The notes: generated by a model from the sequence alone, not told the origin. A DNA stretch of 33,245 nucleotides from a bacterium HR20 (GCA_002898675.1 BEHW01000009.1:1-33245); one strand, 5' to 3'; counted from the first letter of the stretch, positions 23,406 to 31,773 are shown. A program made the numbers and translations.

Positions 23406-23413
23406 CAAACTTA
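23406..23413 (-). promoter_or_regulatory. Candidate -7 box (TAAGTTTG) for the glycosyltransferase-malic enzyme operon
   Basis: TAAGTTTG on the minus strand, identical to the tatC box, ends 28 nt before the ATG at 23378. It faces the rsmG box 9 bp away. Confidence 0.45.
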
Positions 23414-23427
23414 CCATAGACACGTTC

Positions 23428-24144
23428 GTGGACCTGGCAGCGGTTTGGACGATTTGTTCGGCAAATGGTATTGTGCTCGATCGCGAGCAACTTCGCGCAT
23501 TGGAGCGGTACGAACGTGAACTTCGGTATTGGAACGAGCGGATCAACCTCGTCTCGCGGAAGGACATCGAGCATCTCTGGGAACGGCATATCCTGCACTC
23601 GCTGGCACTCCTTGCAGCCGTGGAGCTACCACCGAAAGCCCGGTGTATGGACGTTGGCACCGGCGGGGGGCTGCCGGGCATCCCGCTCATCATCGCACGG
23701 CCGGATTTGCGGATGGTCTTTGTGGATTCGGTGCGGAAAAAACTCCGCACAACCGAGATGCTCGCGCAGCACACCGGGCACCGCTTCAGCCAAGCAATCT
23801 GCGCGCGTGTGGAGCAACTGGCTGACCAGAAGCCTTCGTTCCGCGGCGCATTCGATGTGATCTTGGCGCGTGCCGTCGCCGAAACGCGGACACTGCTCGA
23901 GTGGACGCGCCCACTCCTCGAGCCGAGTGGGATGCATCTTTTCTTCAAAGGCGGCGACCTATCCGATGAAATCGAGCAAGCCCAGCGCGCGTTCCCCGAT
24001 GCTTCGATCGTGGAACGACCGCTCCGCTTGCGCGGCCTGCCATGGTTGGAAGAGCAACAAAAAAAGCTGCTCATCGTTACTTGGCGCAGCACGTCGAACA
24101 GCGAACATCTCCAGCACACAAGCCAATGCGCGTGCTCTCAGTAG
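23428..24144 (+). CDS. rsmG: 16S rRNA (guanine-N7) methyltransferase RsmG (GidB)
   Basis: RsmG methylates G527 (E. coli numbering) of 16S rRNA in the small subunit, using S-adenosylmethionine. The 238-residue product has the family helix LRALERYERELRYWNERINLVS, then HILHSLAL, the SAM loop MDVGTGGGLPGIPL, FVDSVRKKLRTTEML, FDVILARAVAE and MHLFFKGG. The start is a GTG at 23428, chosen because it follows the promoter box at the usual distance; the open frame extends back to 23341 through the promoter. It overlaps the DUF4159 gene by 19 nt. mnmG (gidA), its usual neighbour, is not here. Confidence 0.92.
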   Translation: MDLAAVWTICSANGIVLDREQLRALERYERELRYWNERINLVSRKDIEHLWERHILHSLALLAAVELPPKARCMDVGTGGGLPGIPLIIARPDLRMVFVDSVRKKLRTTEMLAQHTGHRFSQAICARVEQLADQKPSFRGAFDVILARAVAETRTLLEWTRPLLEPSGMHLFFKGGDLSDEIEQAQRAFPDASIVERPLRLRGLPWLEEQQKKLLIVTWRSTSNSEHLQHTSQCACSQ

Positions 24145-24827
24145 CTGCAGTTGCTCTCCTTGCCGCAATCAGTGCTGCTGCGCAGGTCCCAGGCATTAGT
24201 CAGGACCAGCAGCCGTCGAGTAGCTTCCGCATCGGACGGCTCAAGTACAGTGGCGGCGGCGATTGGTACAACGACCCTTCAGCTGAGGTAAACCTGCTGC
24301 AGTACGTCCGCCAGAACACGAACATTCCCGTCGAGCCACGCTACGAATACGTGGACATCGCCAGCGACAACATTTTCCTCTACCCGATGCTCTTCCTAAC
24401 TGGCCATGGGAACGTGAACTTTAGTCCATCTGAGGCCCGCCGATTACGAGCCTACTTGGAAAGTGGCGGGTTTCTCTACATTGATGACGACTATGGCCTC
24501 GACAGCGCAATCCGCCGCGAAATGAAAAAAGTCTTCCCCGACCAAGAGTTCATCGAGCTGCCGTTTTCCCATCCCATCTACCACTGCCACTTTCACTTCC
24601 CCTACGGTCCACCGAAAATCCATGAGCACGACGGCAAACCACCCCAAGGCTTTGGGCTCTTCATCGGCGACCGTCTCTGCGTGCTCTACACCTACGAATC
24701 GAATCCCAGCGATGGGTGGGTCGATCCCGACGTCCACCACGATCCTCCCGAAAAGCGTGAAGCTGCGCTCAAGTTCGGGACGAACATCGTCGTGTATGCT
24801 CTCGGCCAACGTAACGCACTACCATGA
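24126..24827 (+). CDS. Exported DUF4159 family protein
   Basis: This 233-residue protein has an N-terminal signal peptide (MRVLSVAAVALLAAISAAAQ). The DUF4159 domain follows: FRIGRLKYSGGGDWYNDPSAE, NLLQYVRQNTNIPVE, LYPMLFLTGHGNVNFSPSEARRL, LESGGFLYIDDDYG and VFPDQEFIELPFSHPIYHC. The domain has a class I glutamine-amidotransferase-like fold without an obvious nucleophile, and its biochemical role is unknown. It probably lies in the periplasm. Its TGA overlaps the ATG of the next gene (ATGA at 24824-24827), a DUF4175-type protein. The two should therefore be made together and may act as one envelope complex. Confidence 0.85.
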   Translation: MRVLSVAAVALLAAISAAAQVPGISQDQQPSSSFRIGRLKYSGGGDWYNDPSAEVNLLQYVRQNTNIPVEPRYEYVDIASDNIFLYPMLFLTGHGNVNFSPSEARRLRAYLESGGFLYIDDDYGLDSAIRREMKKVFPDQEFIELPFSHPIYHCHFHFPYGPPKIHEHDGKPPQGFGLFIGDRLCVLYTYESNPSDGWVDPDVHHDPPEKREAALKFGTNIVVYALGQRNALP

Positions 24828-26149
24828 TGCCAATGGACGCATATAGTCGCATCATCGCACGCCTTCGATCAGCGCGCCGGAAGGAAACGGTCGTGCTCGT
24901 CCTGGGGTCACTTGCTGCAGCTGTTGCTATTGGAGTGGGTCTGGGATTGCTTCTTTCGGCAATCGAGATGGTAGCCCACGGTGGAATTCCGTTCCGGACG
25001 GCGTTGGCGGTGCTCTGGATGGCAGGCGTTGGAGTTGCTGCTGTTGCCTTCCCGCTTCGGACGCTTTGGGAGCGAATGTTCTCTCCTCAGCGCCCCACGC
25101 TCGAGCAGATTGCGCTGCGCGTAGGAGCTGCCTATCCCGACATCCGCGACCGTTTGCTCAACGCACTCCAGCTTGTTGCCCCGGGAACTGCAGTTGCTGG
25201 TTCGGCTGAGCTTGCCCACGCAGCCTTTGCAGAGGTCGAGCGCGCCGTCGTCGGGCGGCGGTTCGATGTCATCATCGAGCGGCAGCGTCGCCGGTGGCTT
25301 ATGCTGTGGCTTGCCGCAGCTGTGGTTGGGTCAGGAATTCTGCTCGGTATTGCGCCGCTGCGGGATGCTGCGTATCGCATTCTGCATTGGAACGAGCGCT
25401 TTCTTCCCCCGCCGCCGTTTTCGCTCCGAGTAGAACCAGCCGCAGCCGATGTTCTTCGCAATACATCCGTTCGTATCACGGTCCACGTTGCAGGCATCGA
25501 GCCTGCTGAGCCAAAACTCTTCGTGCGTCAGCAGCAGCAGGCGCAGCCGGATGTCTTCTCACCGCGCCGCGATAGTATCGGACGCTACGTACTGGAGCTC
25601 TCCACCCTCAAAAGTAGCATCGAGTTCTACGCTGCTGCTGCGTGGTACGACGAACTGGTTCGCTCCAACGTCGGCCGTATCACGGTGAGCGATTACCCGA
25701 TGGTACGCTCGTTCCAGCTCCGTGTCGAACAGCCGCGCTATAGCGGACGCTCGCCGCTCGAGCTGGACGAAACAAATGCCGATATCGTTGCGCTGCGTGG
25801 TTCGCAAGCGTTCTTCCGCATCCTTGCCAACAAGACAATTGTGCGAGCTGCTGTTGTATTCGTTCCTGCAGGAGATTCTGCTGCCGTGCGGGACACACTT
25901 CGCATTCCGCTCAACGTAGATCAGGACCGCGCAAGCGGACGCATGCAGCTGGTGCGCAACGGCACCTGTTGGATCGAACTAGAGGATAGCAACGGAGGAC
26001 GCACCCCTGATCCAGTGCGATACACTCTCCGTGTCGAACGCGACGCATCCCCGACTATTGCGCTCATTGAGCCGCGCGGAGATGCTACCGTTGGCCGCGA
26101 TGCACTGCTGCCGATCAAAGTCGCGATCACCGATGATTACGGCTTTTAA
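24824..26149 (+). CDS. DUF4175-type membrane protein, N-terminal part (ends at in-frame TAA)
   Basis: The 441-residue product has two membrane segments near the start (about 23-42 and 50-70) and a third at about 160-180 (LWLAAAVVGSGILLGI). An extracytoplasmic beta-rich region follows (FSLRVEPAAADVLRNTSVRITVHVAG; PTIALIEPRGDATVGRD). This architecture matches the N-terminal half of the large DUF4175 proteins of Bacteroidota and relatives. It stops at TAA 26147-26149, right after DDYGF, in the middle of a beta domain. The same reading frame continues at once (RLVLRSRLVH) into the 715-codon downstream frame. It is probably part of a single gene of about 1,160 codons. Its start overlaps the DUF4159 stop. 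Confidence 0.75.
   Translation: MMPMDAYSRIIARLRSARRKETVVLVLGSLAAAVAIGVGLGLLLSAIEMVAHGGIPFRTALAVLWMAGVGVAAVAFPLRTLWERMFSPQRPTLEQIALRVGAAYPDIRDRLLNALQLVAPGTAVAGSAELAHAAFAEVERAVVGRRFDVIIERQRRRWLMLWLAAAVVGSGILLGIAPLRDAAYRILHWNERFLPPPPFSLRVEPAAADVLRNTSVRITVHVAGIEPAEPKLFVRQQQQAQPDVFSPRRDSIGRYVLELSTLKSSIEFYAAAAWYDELVRSNVGRITVSDYPMVRSFQLRVEQPRYSGRSPLELDETNADIVALRGSQAFFRILANKTIVRAAVVFVPAGDSAAVRDTLRIPLNVDQDRASGRMQLVRNGTCWIELEDSNGGRTPDPVRYTLRVERDASPTIALIEPRGDATVGRDALLPIKVAITDDYGF
26147..26149 (+). other. In-frame TAA interrupting the DUF4175-type gene
   Basis: The codons run GGC TTT TAA CGG CTC GTG CTG. Frames before and after the TAA are identical, so no shift is needed. A single base change from TCA (Ser) would create it. 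It could be a real nonsense mutation, a base error, a recoded stop, or a stop-restart at the GTG 6 nt downstream. Confidence 0.8.
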
Positions 26150-26155
26150 CGGCTC

Positions 26156-28303
26156 GTGCTGCGTTCGCGCTTGGTTCACTCTCGCTATGCAGAGCCAGAG
26201 CGCCAGTGGCGCGCAACGGAGATTCCACTCCCAACGCTTGCGAGCACTACGCTCGAAGTGCCGTACACGTGGAACCTCAATCTGCTGGGGATTTCCCCTG
26301 AGGATCGCTACGAGTTCTACGTCGAAGTGTTCGACAACGACGTCGTCTCCGGCCCGAAGAGTGCCCGCACGACGACGCTCCAGGTTCGCCTGCCATCGCT
26401 CGATGAGGTTTTCCGTCAGGCGCAGCAAGCGCAGCGTTCGACGCAGCGGGACTTGGAAGAAGTCAAACGGAAAGCAGAAGAGCTGGCTCGCTCGATGGAG
26501 GAGCTCCAGCGCGAGTTTCTCAAACAGCAACAGCCAAGCTGGCAGAACGAAAAATCCCTCGAGAACGCGCTCCGTCAGCAGGAGCAGCTCCAGCGGAAGC
26601 TCCAGCAAGCCCAACAGCAGCTCGAGGAGATGACCAGGCTGCTCAACGAGCACACAGCAATTTCTCCCGAAACGCTCCAGAAGTACCTTGAGCTGCAGAA
26701 ACTGCTCCAGCAAATCAATTCGGAAGAACTCCGCCGCGCCATCGAACAGATGCAGCGAGCGCTCCAGCAACTATCGCCGCAGGATGTCGAGCGTGCGATG
26801 CGCAACTTTCGTTTCGACGAAGAGCAGTTCCGCAAGAATGTCGAGCGTGCAATCGAGCTACTCAAACGCATCCAAGCGCAGCAGAAGATGGACGAACTTC
26901 AGCGTCGCGCAGAGCAGCTCGAGCAGCAGCAGCGCCAGTTAGAAACGCAAGCGCAGAATTCCAACCCAGCAAACCAGGAGCAGCGGAAACAGCTCGCCGA
27001 GCAACAGCAGCGCTTGGCCGATGAACTTCGCCGCCTGCAGGAGGAATTCCGCTCCCTCGAAGAATTAGCGCGTCAGGCGCGGCTCGACCAGCGGCAGAAC
27101 GTCCAAGAGCAACTTCGCCAGGCTGCCGAGCAGCTCCAGCAAGAGCTATCCGATCGCTCGATGGAGCAAAGCCAGCACGCACTTGAGCAAGGCGACTTCG
27201 ACCGTGCGCGGCAAACGATGCAGCGCTCGGCGCAGCGCATGCAGCAGTTCGCCAACGCGATGAAGCGCGCACGGCAGGAAATGCGCAAAAACGAAATGCG
27301 CGAGCTGGCACGCCAGATGCAACAAGCCTTCCAGGACCTGGCTGATCTGTCCAAAGAGCAGGAGGAACTGGCAAAAGAAACGCAGCAGCTCGATCCCAAT
27401 TCGGCGATGATGAACCGCGCCATGCAGCGGCAACAGCAGCTCCGCGAGCAGCTGATGAACCTGGCGCGGCGACTCGATGCGCTCTCGCAGCGGACAACTG
27501 CAATGCCGCCAGAGATGGCCCGCGAACTTGGGCAGGCTCTCCGACAGATGCAGGAAGCGCAGCGCACGCTTGAACAGCGCAATTCCTACGGTGCATGCCA
27601 AATGCAGCAATCGGCGATGGGTTCGATCAACCGCGCGATGAATCAGATGCAAGCACTGCTCGAGCAGATGAATGGCAACAACCCCGGCGAAGGCGAAGGA
27701 CAAGGAGAGAGCCCCCAGATGCGCCCCGGAGGAATGCAGCCCGGCGCCGGATTCATGCAGCGCCTAATGGAAGCTGCCGGCATGCAGCAGCAAATCAACA
27801 ACGCGATGGAGCAACTCGGCGCCCAGGGGCAGCTCTCCCAGGAACAACGGGAACAGCTTGGACGCATCGCAGCACAACAAGGACGCGTGATGAAGTCACT
27901 CGAAGAACTGCAACTCGAAGAAAAGCAGTCCGGTGCGCGAAAAGCACTCGGCGATCTCGACCGCATTCGGCAAGACATGAAGGAGGTCCTCGCCGATATG
28001 CAGAGCGGCAACATCACATCGGAAACTCGCCGCCGACTCGACAGAATTCTTTCGCGGTTGCTCGATGCAACCCGTTCGATGCACGAGCGCGATTACGAGA
28101 AAACTCGCCAGTCCCGGCCGGGGGAAGACGTCGTTCGCGAAAGCCCGTCAGAACTGCGGCTGAAAGCGCTCGAGCAGCTCCAACGCTACCGCGATATGCT
28201 CCGCAACACTCAGTTGGGGTACACCAAAGACTACGAGCAGCTGATCGAACGGTACCTGGAGCGTCTCCAGCGCATGCAGAACGGTCGCACCGTCGAGCAA
28301 TAG
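26156..28303 (+). CDS. DUF4175-type protein, C-terminal coiled-coil part
   Basis: This 715-codon frame, counted from a GTG at 26156, continues the beta domain for about 80 residues. It then becomes an extremely Gln/Glu/Arg-rich helical region (AQQAQRSTQRDLEEVKRKAE; many QQ runs) with long predicted coiled coils to about residue 480. A Met/Gly/Pro-rich segment follows (GEGQGESPQMRPGGMQPGAG), then a final helical domain (KTRQSRPGEDVVRESPSELR; YRDMLRNTQLGYTKDYEQLI). This matches the C-terminal half of DUF4175 proteins, predicted to be an envelope scaffold. The region has no stop codon despite its length, so it has been kept open by selection or was broken only recently. Without the upstream part it would lack a membrane anchor. 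Confidence 0.72.
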   Translation: MLRSRLVHSRYAEPERQWRATEIPLPTLASTTLEVPYTWNLNLLGISPEDRYEFYVEVFDNDVVSGPKSARTTTLQVRLPSLDEVFRQAQQAQRSTQRDLEEVKRKAEELARSMEELQREFLKQQQPSWQNEKSLENALRQQEQLQRKLQQAQQQLEEMTRLLNEHTAISPETLQKYLELQKLLQQINSEELRRAIEQMQRALQQLSPQDVERAMRNFRFDEEQFRKNVERAIELLKRIQAQQKMDELQRRAEQLEQQQRQLETQAQNSNPANQEQRKQLAEQQQRLADELRRLQEEFRSLEELARQARLDQRQNVQEQLRQAAEQLQQELSDRSMEQSQHALEQGDFDRARQTMQRSAQRMQQFANAMKRARQEMRKNEMRELARQMQQAFQDLADLSKEQEELAKETQQLDPNSAMMNRAMQRQQQLREQLMNLARRLDALSQRTTAMPPEMARELGQALRQMQEAQRTLEQRNSYGACQMQQSAMGSINRAMNQMQALLEQMNGNNPGEGEGQGESPQMRPGGMQPGAGFMQRLMEAAGMQQQINNAMEQLGAQGQLSQEQREQLGRIAAQQGRVMKSLEELQLEEKQSGARKALGDLDRIRQDMKEVLADMQSGNITSETRRRLDRILSRLLDATRSMHERDYEKTRQSRPGEDVVRESPSELRLKALEQLQRYRDMLRNTQLGYTKDYEQLIERYLERLQRMQNGRTVEQ

Positions 28304-28308
28304 GCTGC

Positions 28309-28866
28309 GTGCGGACGTTGCTGCTACTGCTTGTTCCTACAATCGCTATTGCCACTGAGGGAAGCATTGGCATCTGGGCCGGGAGCGCACCTGCGGCACC
28401 TCGACTGTTCAACGATGGACTCTGGCGCGGTGCAAGCGCAGCAGTTGAAGCAACGCTCAAGCTCCCGACGACCTCGGTCCTCTTCGAGGTCCCGCTCAGC
28501 ATCACCCTTGGTGCCGAATACGTCCGTCCCACTGCAACATCAACTGAGTTGCTCGACGACTACCGCGGCTGGATTCTGCGAGGATCACTTGTGTGGTATG
28601 CCTCTGGTGGGACTGCACCATATCTGCGGCTCGGTGGCGGCGCCTCGTTCGGCGAGCGCTATGCGCGGACGGTCGAGTGGGATACGGCCTCACCGCTCCA
28701 ATGGCAACGTCGCCCATCGTTCGCTGTTTTCTGGGGCATTGGTGTGCGGGGCATGGTTGCGCAGCACGTTGAATGGGCTGTCGAAGCTGAGTGCCTTGCA
28801 GGTGACCAAGTAGGGCTGCTCCTTCCGCTCCGTCTGGGGTTGTTCTATCGCTGGGGTGACAGGTGA
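28309..28866 (+). CDS. Small exported beta-barrel-like outer-membrane protein
   Basis: The 185-residue product begins with a signal peptide (MRTLLLLLVPTIAIAT). Alternating strands with aromatic girdles follow (LFEVPLSITLGAEYVRP, GWILRGSLVWYAS, PYLRLGGGASFGERYARTVEW, FAVFWGIGVRGMV, HVEWAVEAECLAG), ending LPLRLGLFYRWGDR, a typical C-terminal barrel strand. It is thus probably an eight-stranded outer-membrane barrel of the porin/OmpA-like type, function unknown. The start is a GTG six bases after the DUF4175 stop. Its TGA overlaps the wecB GTG (GTGA at 28863-28866). Position directly behind the DUF4175 gene suggests a partner in the same envelope system. Confidence 0.7.
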   Translation: MRTLLLLLVPTIAIATEGSIGIWAGSAPAAPRLFNDGLWRGASAAVEATLKLPTTSVLFEVPLSITLGAEYVRPTATSTELLDDYRGWILRGSLVWYASGGTAPYLRLGGGASFGERYARTVEWDTASPLQWQRRPSFAVFWGIGVRGMVAQHVEWAVEAECLAGDQVGLLLPLRLGLFYRWGDR

Positions 28867-29972
28867 AGCGACGTGTTCTCTCCGTCGTTGGAGCGCGACC
28901 GAATTTCATGAAGGTCGCTCCCATCGCGCGAGCGATGGAGCTTTATGCAGATCGCATTGAGCACGCGATCTGCCACACCGGCCAGCATTACGACTACGCA
29001 ATGAGCCAAGCATTTTTCGAAGACCTCCAGCTGTGCGACCCTCAGTTTTACTTGGGCGTCGGCAGTGGCAGCCACGCTGAACAAACCGCCCGGATTATGC
29101 TTGCCTTCGAGCCGGTGTGCCTCCAGTGGCATCCTGATCTCGTGATCGTCGTCGGCGATGTCAACTCGACGATCGCATGTACACTCACCGCCGTCAAACT
29201 CGGCATTGAAACGGCTCACGTCGAAGCTGGTCTTCGCAGTTTCGATCGCACAATGCCGGAGGAAATCAACCGTATCGCAACCGATGCAATCTGCGATTGG
29301 CTCTTCTGCACTGAACAGAGTGGAGTGGATAATCTCCATCGCGAAGGTGCCCGCTCGGACCGCGTCTTCCTGGTCGGCAATACGATGATTGATTCGCTGC
29401 TTGCTGCCATGCCCGCCATCGAGCGCTGTCGGGTTGTCGAAGAGCTTGGCTTAGAGCCGAGACGGTATGCAGTGGTCACACTCCACCGTCCCAGCAACGT
29501 TGATGAGGCCGAGCAACTTGGAATGTTGCTGGAAGTGCTTGCCGAACTTTCCTCGACGATGCCAGTTGTATTTCCGATCCATCCGCGGACGCGGCAGAAT
29601 ATCCTTCGCTTTGGGCTTGAGCAGATTCTTCGCAGTGCACCACAGCTACGTCTTATCGAGCCAGAGCGGTACATCCGCTTCATTGCGCTTGTGCGCAGTG
29701 CAGCGTTCGTGCTGACCGATTCCGGTGGAATCCAAGAGGAAACAACTGTGCTCGGTGTGCCGTGTCTTACGCTCCGAACGACTACGGAGCGGCCGAGCAC
29801 GATCGAATGTGGCACAAATCTGCTCGTGCCACCTGAGCGAGAGCGTATTCGATCGGCAATTGAGCAAGTTCTTGCTGCACCTCCAGCAAAGCATACCATA
29901 CCTCCGCTCTGGGATGGTCATGCCGCTGAACGCATTGCAGGCATCATCGCCGAGCAAATCCTCCATGTGTAG
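28863..29972 (+). CDS. wecB: UDP-N-acetylglucosamine 2-epimerase (non-hydrolysing)
   Basis: This cytoplasmic enzyme converts UDP-GlcNAc to UDP-ManNAc for surface polysaccharides. The 369-residue protein has the family start VLSVVGARPNFMKVAP, then HTGQHYDYAMS. The catalytic residues align with E. coli WecB: Asp99 in VVGDVNST, Glu121 in HVEAGLRS, Glu133/134 in MPEEINR and His208 in VTLHRPSN. LTDSGGIQEE is in the C-terminal UDP-binding lobe. The GTG start overlaps the upstream TGA. It is followed by exopolysaccharide export and sugar-transferase genes, placing it in a polysaccharide cluster that extends beyond the window. Confidence 0.95.
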   Translation: MKRRVLSVVGARPNFMKVAPIARAMELYADRIEHAICHTGQHYDYAMSQAFFEDLQLCDPQFYLGVGSGSHAEQTARIMLAFEPVCLQWHPDLVIVVGDVNSTIACTLTAVKLGIETAHVEAGLRSFDRTMPEEINRIATDAICDWLFCTEQSGVDNLHREGARSDRVFLVGNTMIDSLLAAMPAIERCRVVEELGLEPRRYAVVTLHRPSNVDEAEQLGMLLEVLAELSSTMPVVFPIHPRTRQNILRFGLEQILRSAPQLRLIEPERYIRFIALVRSAAFVLTDSGGIQEETTVLGVPCLTLRTTTERPSTIECGTNLLVPPERERIRSAIEQVLAAPPAKHTIPPLWDGHAAERIAGIIAEQILHV

Positions 29973-29996
29973 CGGCTTCCGCTGAGTGCTGCTGGA

Positions 29997-30004
29997 TATT
30001 TTTG
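29997..30004 (+). promoter_or_regulatory. Candidate -7 box (TATTTTTG) for the polysaccharide export operon
   Basis: TATTTTTG, followed by CG, ends 33 nt before the preferred GTG start of the SLBB protein. The same 10-mer TATTTTTGCG precedes the DUF4286 and tRNA-Cys genes. Confidence 0.5.
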
Positions 30005-30036
30005 CGCGTTTCGTCCAACAACCAAGCAAGTGTATT

Positions 30037-31773
30037 GTGCGCAGTAGCCTTCTCGGCTTCCTCACCAGCGTTTTTGTGGCGAGTGTCTCGGCACAGGTTG
30101 CAGGATTCCCGACTACAGACCTCAGCCCACTGTCGCCGCAGCTTCAGCGCCAGCAGACCGAATCGCAACTCCGCGGTGAACAAACACCGAGTGACAACGT
30201 CGTACGAGCATCGCAGTACCACGTTGGGCCAGGGGACGTGCTTGTCATCCAGCGGCTCGACGCACTCGCGCAGGAAGACTACGCAACAGTTACACCTGAA
30301 AACTTGGTTCTTGTGCCGCGCATTGGGATGATCTCCGTTGCAGGGATGACGCTCGATGCAGTGCGCGATACGATCGCTCGGCTCTACCGGCAGCGTACGC
30401 CGAATATTCCAGTCTACATCGGGCTTCGGCGTTCACGATCGGTGTACGTGACGGTGCAGGGGAATGTGCTCTTTCCCGGAGTGTACACTGTGCCAGCTTC
30501 CATGCGCCTGATGACGCTGCTTCGGCTTGCGATGCAAGGCAACACGCCGCAGCAACGGACCGAGCCGGAACTGCAGCGTACGGTGCAACGGGCATTCGGT
30601 CAGATTGCCGATCTGACGCGGGATGAACAGCTCCTCTGGCGGGATTATGAGTTTCTGCCGCCAGCATCGCTCCGCTCAATTGTCGTGCGGCATAGCGATG
30701 GCAGCTCTGAAGTCGTTGATGGCGAACTGGCATTGTTGCAGCCGGACAGTTCGGCGAATCCCTACGTGCGGGAGGGTGATGTCGTCATCGTTCCCCGTGA
30801 GCAGGTGCTCGACCAACCGCGAATTACGATTCAAGGCGCAGTGGCGCGTCCACGGACGACAGCCTATCGCGCAGGTGATCGCCTTTCATTTTTGCTCAAG
30901 CTGGGTGTTGGGCTGCTTCCGGAGAGCGGGGCGATCTGGCTTGTACAGGGTGGCGAGCGAATCCCGGTCCGTGCTGATGCGCAGATGAACCTACTGTCGG
31001 AGGATAGGGAACTGCTGCCAGGGGCCGTGGTCCTTGTCGAACGTGTGCGACCGTCGGTCTCAAATACCGGAAGCGTTCGTATCATCGGAGAGGTGCAGCG
31101 CCCAGGTGCATATCCAATCGTGCAGTGGAAAACTCGCTTACGCGAAGTCATCGAAGAAGCAGGTGGCTTCACCGATCGTGCAGCTCTTGGGCTGGCGTAC
31201 ATACTCCGTCGGGACCAAGATGGTGGCAGTAAACTCGTCTCGCCAAACCCGTATGTGGAACGACTGCGCCGATTGCAGTACAGCAACCTCATCCCCGAAG
31301 ACACACTCCGCTTTTTCATTGACGAGCTGGCCCTGCGTCCGCTTGTTGCGTGCGACTTTCGCGCCTGCTTTGAGCGTGGAAGCCAGGAGGATAACGTTGC
31401 CCTTGCCGATGGGGATGTCATTGTTGTGCCGCCCTCACCGCAGACAGTCTTCGTCTATGGTCAGGTGGCAAAGGCAGGATTTGTCGAATATGCCCCAGGG
31501 AAAGATGCCGAGTACTACATTGCGCGTGCAGGTGGGCGAACCGAGCTTGCCGATCGCGGCCGCGAGCGCATCATCAAGGGGCGCAACGGCCTTTGGGTAC
31601 CGCTCGATGAAACAACCGTCGAGCCTGGTGACCGAATCTACGTTCCCCATCCACCCGACGAACCGCTTGGAACGAAGCTCCAGCGTTTGAGTGCGTACAT
31701 TGGCATTGCAGGCGGGCTATCGGGATTGGTACTCTCGATACTGTCGCTCATCACCTTCTTGCGGACTCGTTGA
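30037..31773 (+). CDS. SLBB-domain polysaccharide export protein (Wza-like)
   Basis: The 578-residue exported protein starts with a signal peptide (MRSSLLGFLTSVFVASVSAQ). A Poly_export domain follows (YHVGPGDVLVIQRLDAL, PENLVLVPRIGMISVAGMTL), then several SLBB beta-grasp repeats (VYVTVQGNVLFPGVYTVP; RITIQGAVARPRTTAYRAGD; VRIIGEVQRPGAYPIVQW; VFVYGQVAKAGFVEYAPG). It ends in a hydrophobic helix (IGIAGGLSGLVLSILSLITF) and a basic tail. Such proteins form the outer-membrane or trans-envelope channel for capsule or exopolysaccharide. The GTG at 30037 was chosen because it begins the signal peptide and follows a promoter box; an upstream GTG at 29986 spans the box. Its TGA overlaps the sugar-transferase ATG. 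Confidence 0.9.
   Translation: MRSSLLGFLTSVFVASVSAQVAGFPTTDLSPLSPQLQRQQTESQLRGEQTPSDNVVRASQYHVGPGDVLVIQRLDALAQEDYATVTPENLVLVPRIGMISVAGMTLDAVRDTIARLYRQRTPNIPVYIGLRRSRSVYVTVQGNVLFPGVYTVPASMRLMTLLRLAMQGNTPQQRTEPELQRTVQRAFGQIADLTRDEQLLWRDYEFLPPASLRSIVVRHSDGSSEVVDGELALLQPDSSANPYVREGDVVIVPREQVLDQPRITIQGAVARPRTTAYRAGDRLSFLLKLGVGLLPESGAIWLVQGGERIPVRADAQMNLLSEDRELLPGAVVLVERVRPSVSNTGSVRIIGEVQRPGAYPIVQWKTRLREVIEEAGGFTDRAALGLAYILRRDQDGGSKLVSPNPYVERLRRLQYSNLIPEDTLRFFIDELALRPLVACDFRACFERGSQEDNVALADGDVIVVPPSPQTVFVYGQVAKAGFVEYAPGKDAEYYIARAGGRTELADRGRERIIKGRNGLWVPLDETTVEPGDRIYVPHPPDEPLGTKLQRLSAYIGIAGGLSGLVLSILSLITFLRTR

Noticed and set aside
23379..24119. Upstream extension of the glycosyltransferase frame
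   Set aside because: It is antisense to rsmG and lacks homology; the GT2 domain starts at the ATG at 23378.
26140..26160. Frameshift as the cause of the DUF4175 gene split
   Set aside because: Both halves are in the same reading frame, so a substitution or real stop is needed, not an insertion or deletion.
26400..28300. Apparent low-complexity CAG/GAG-rich DNA repeat
   Set aside because: It encodes an uninterrupted Gln/Glu/Arg-rich coiled coil with varied codons; no unit repeats exactly.
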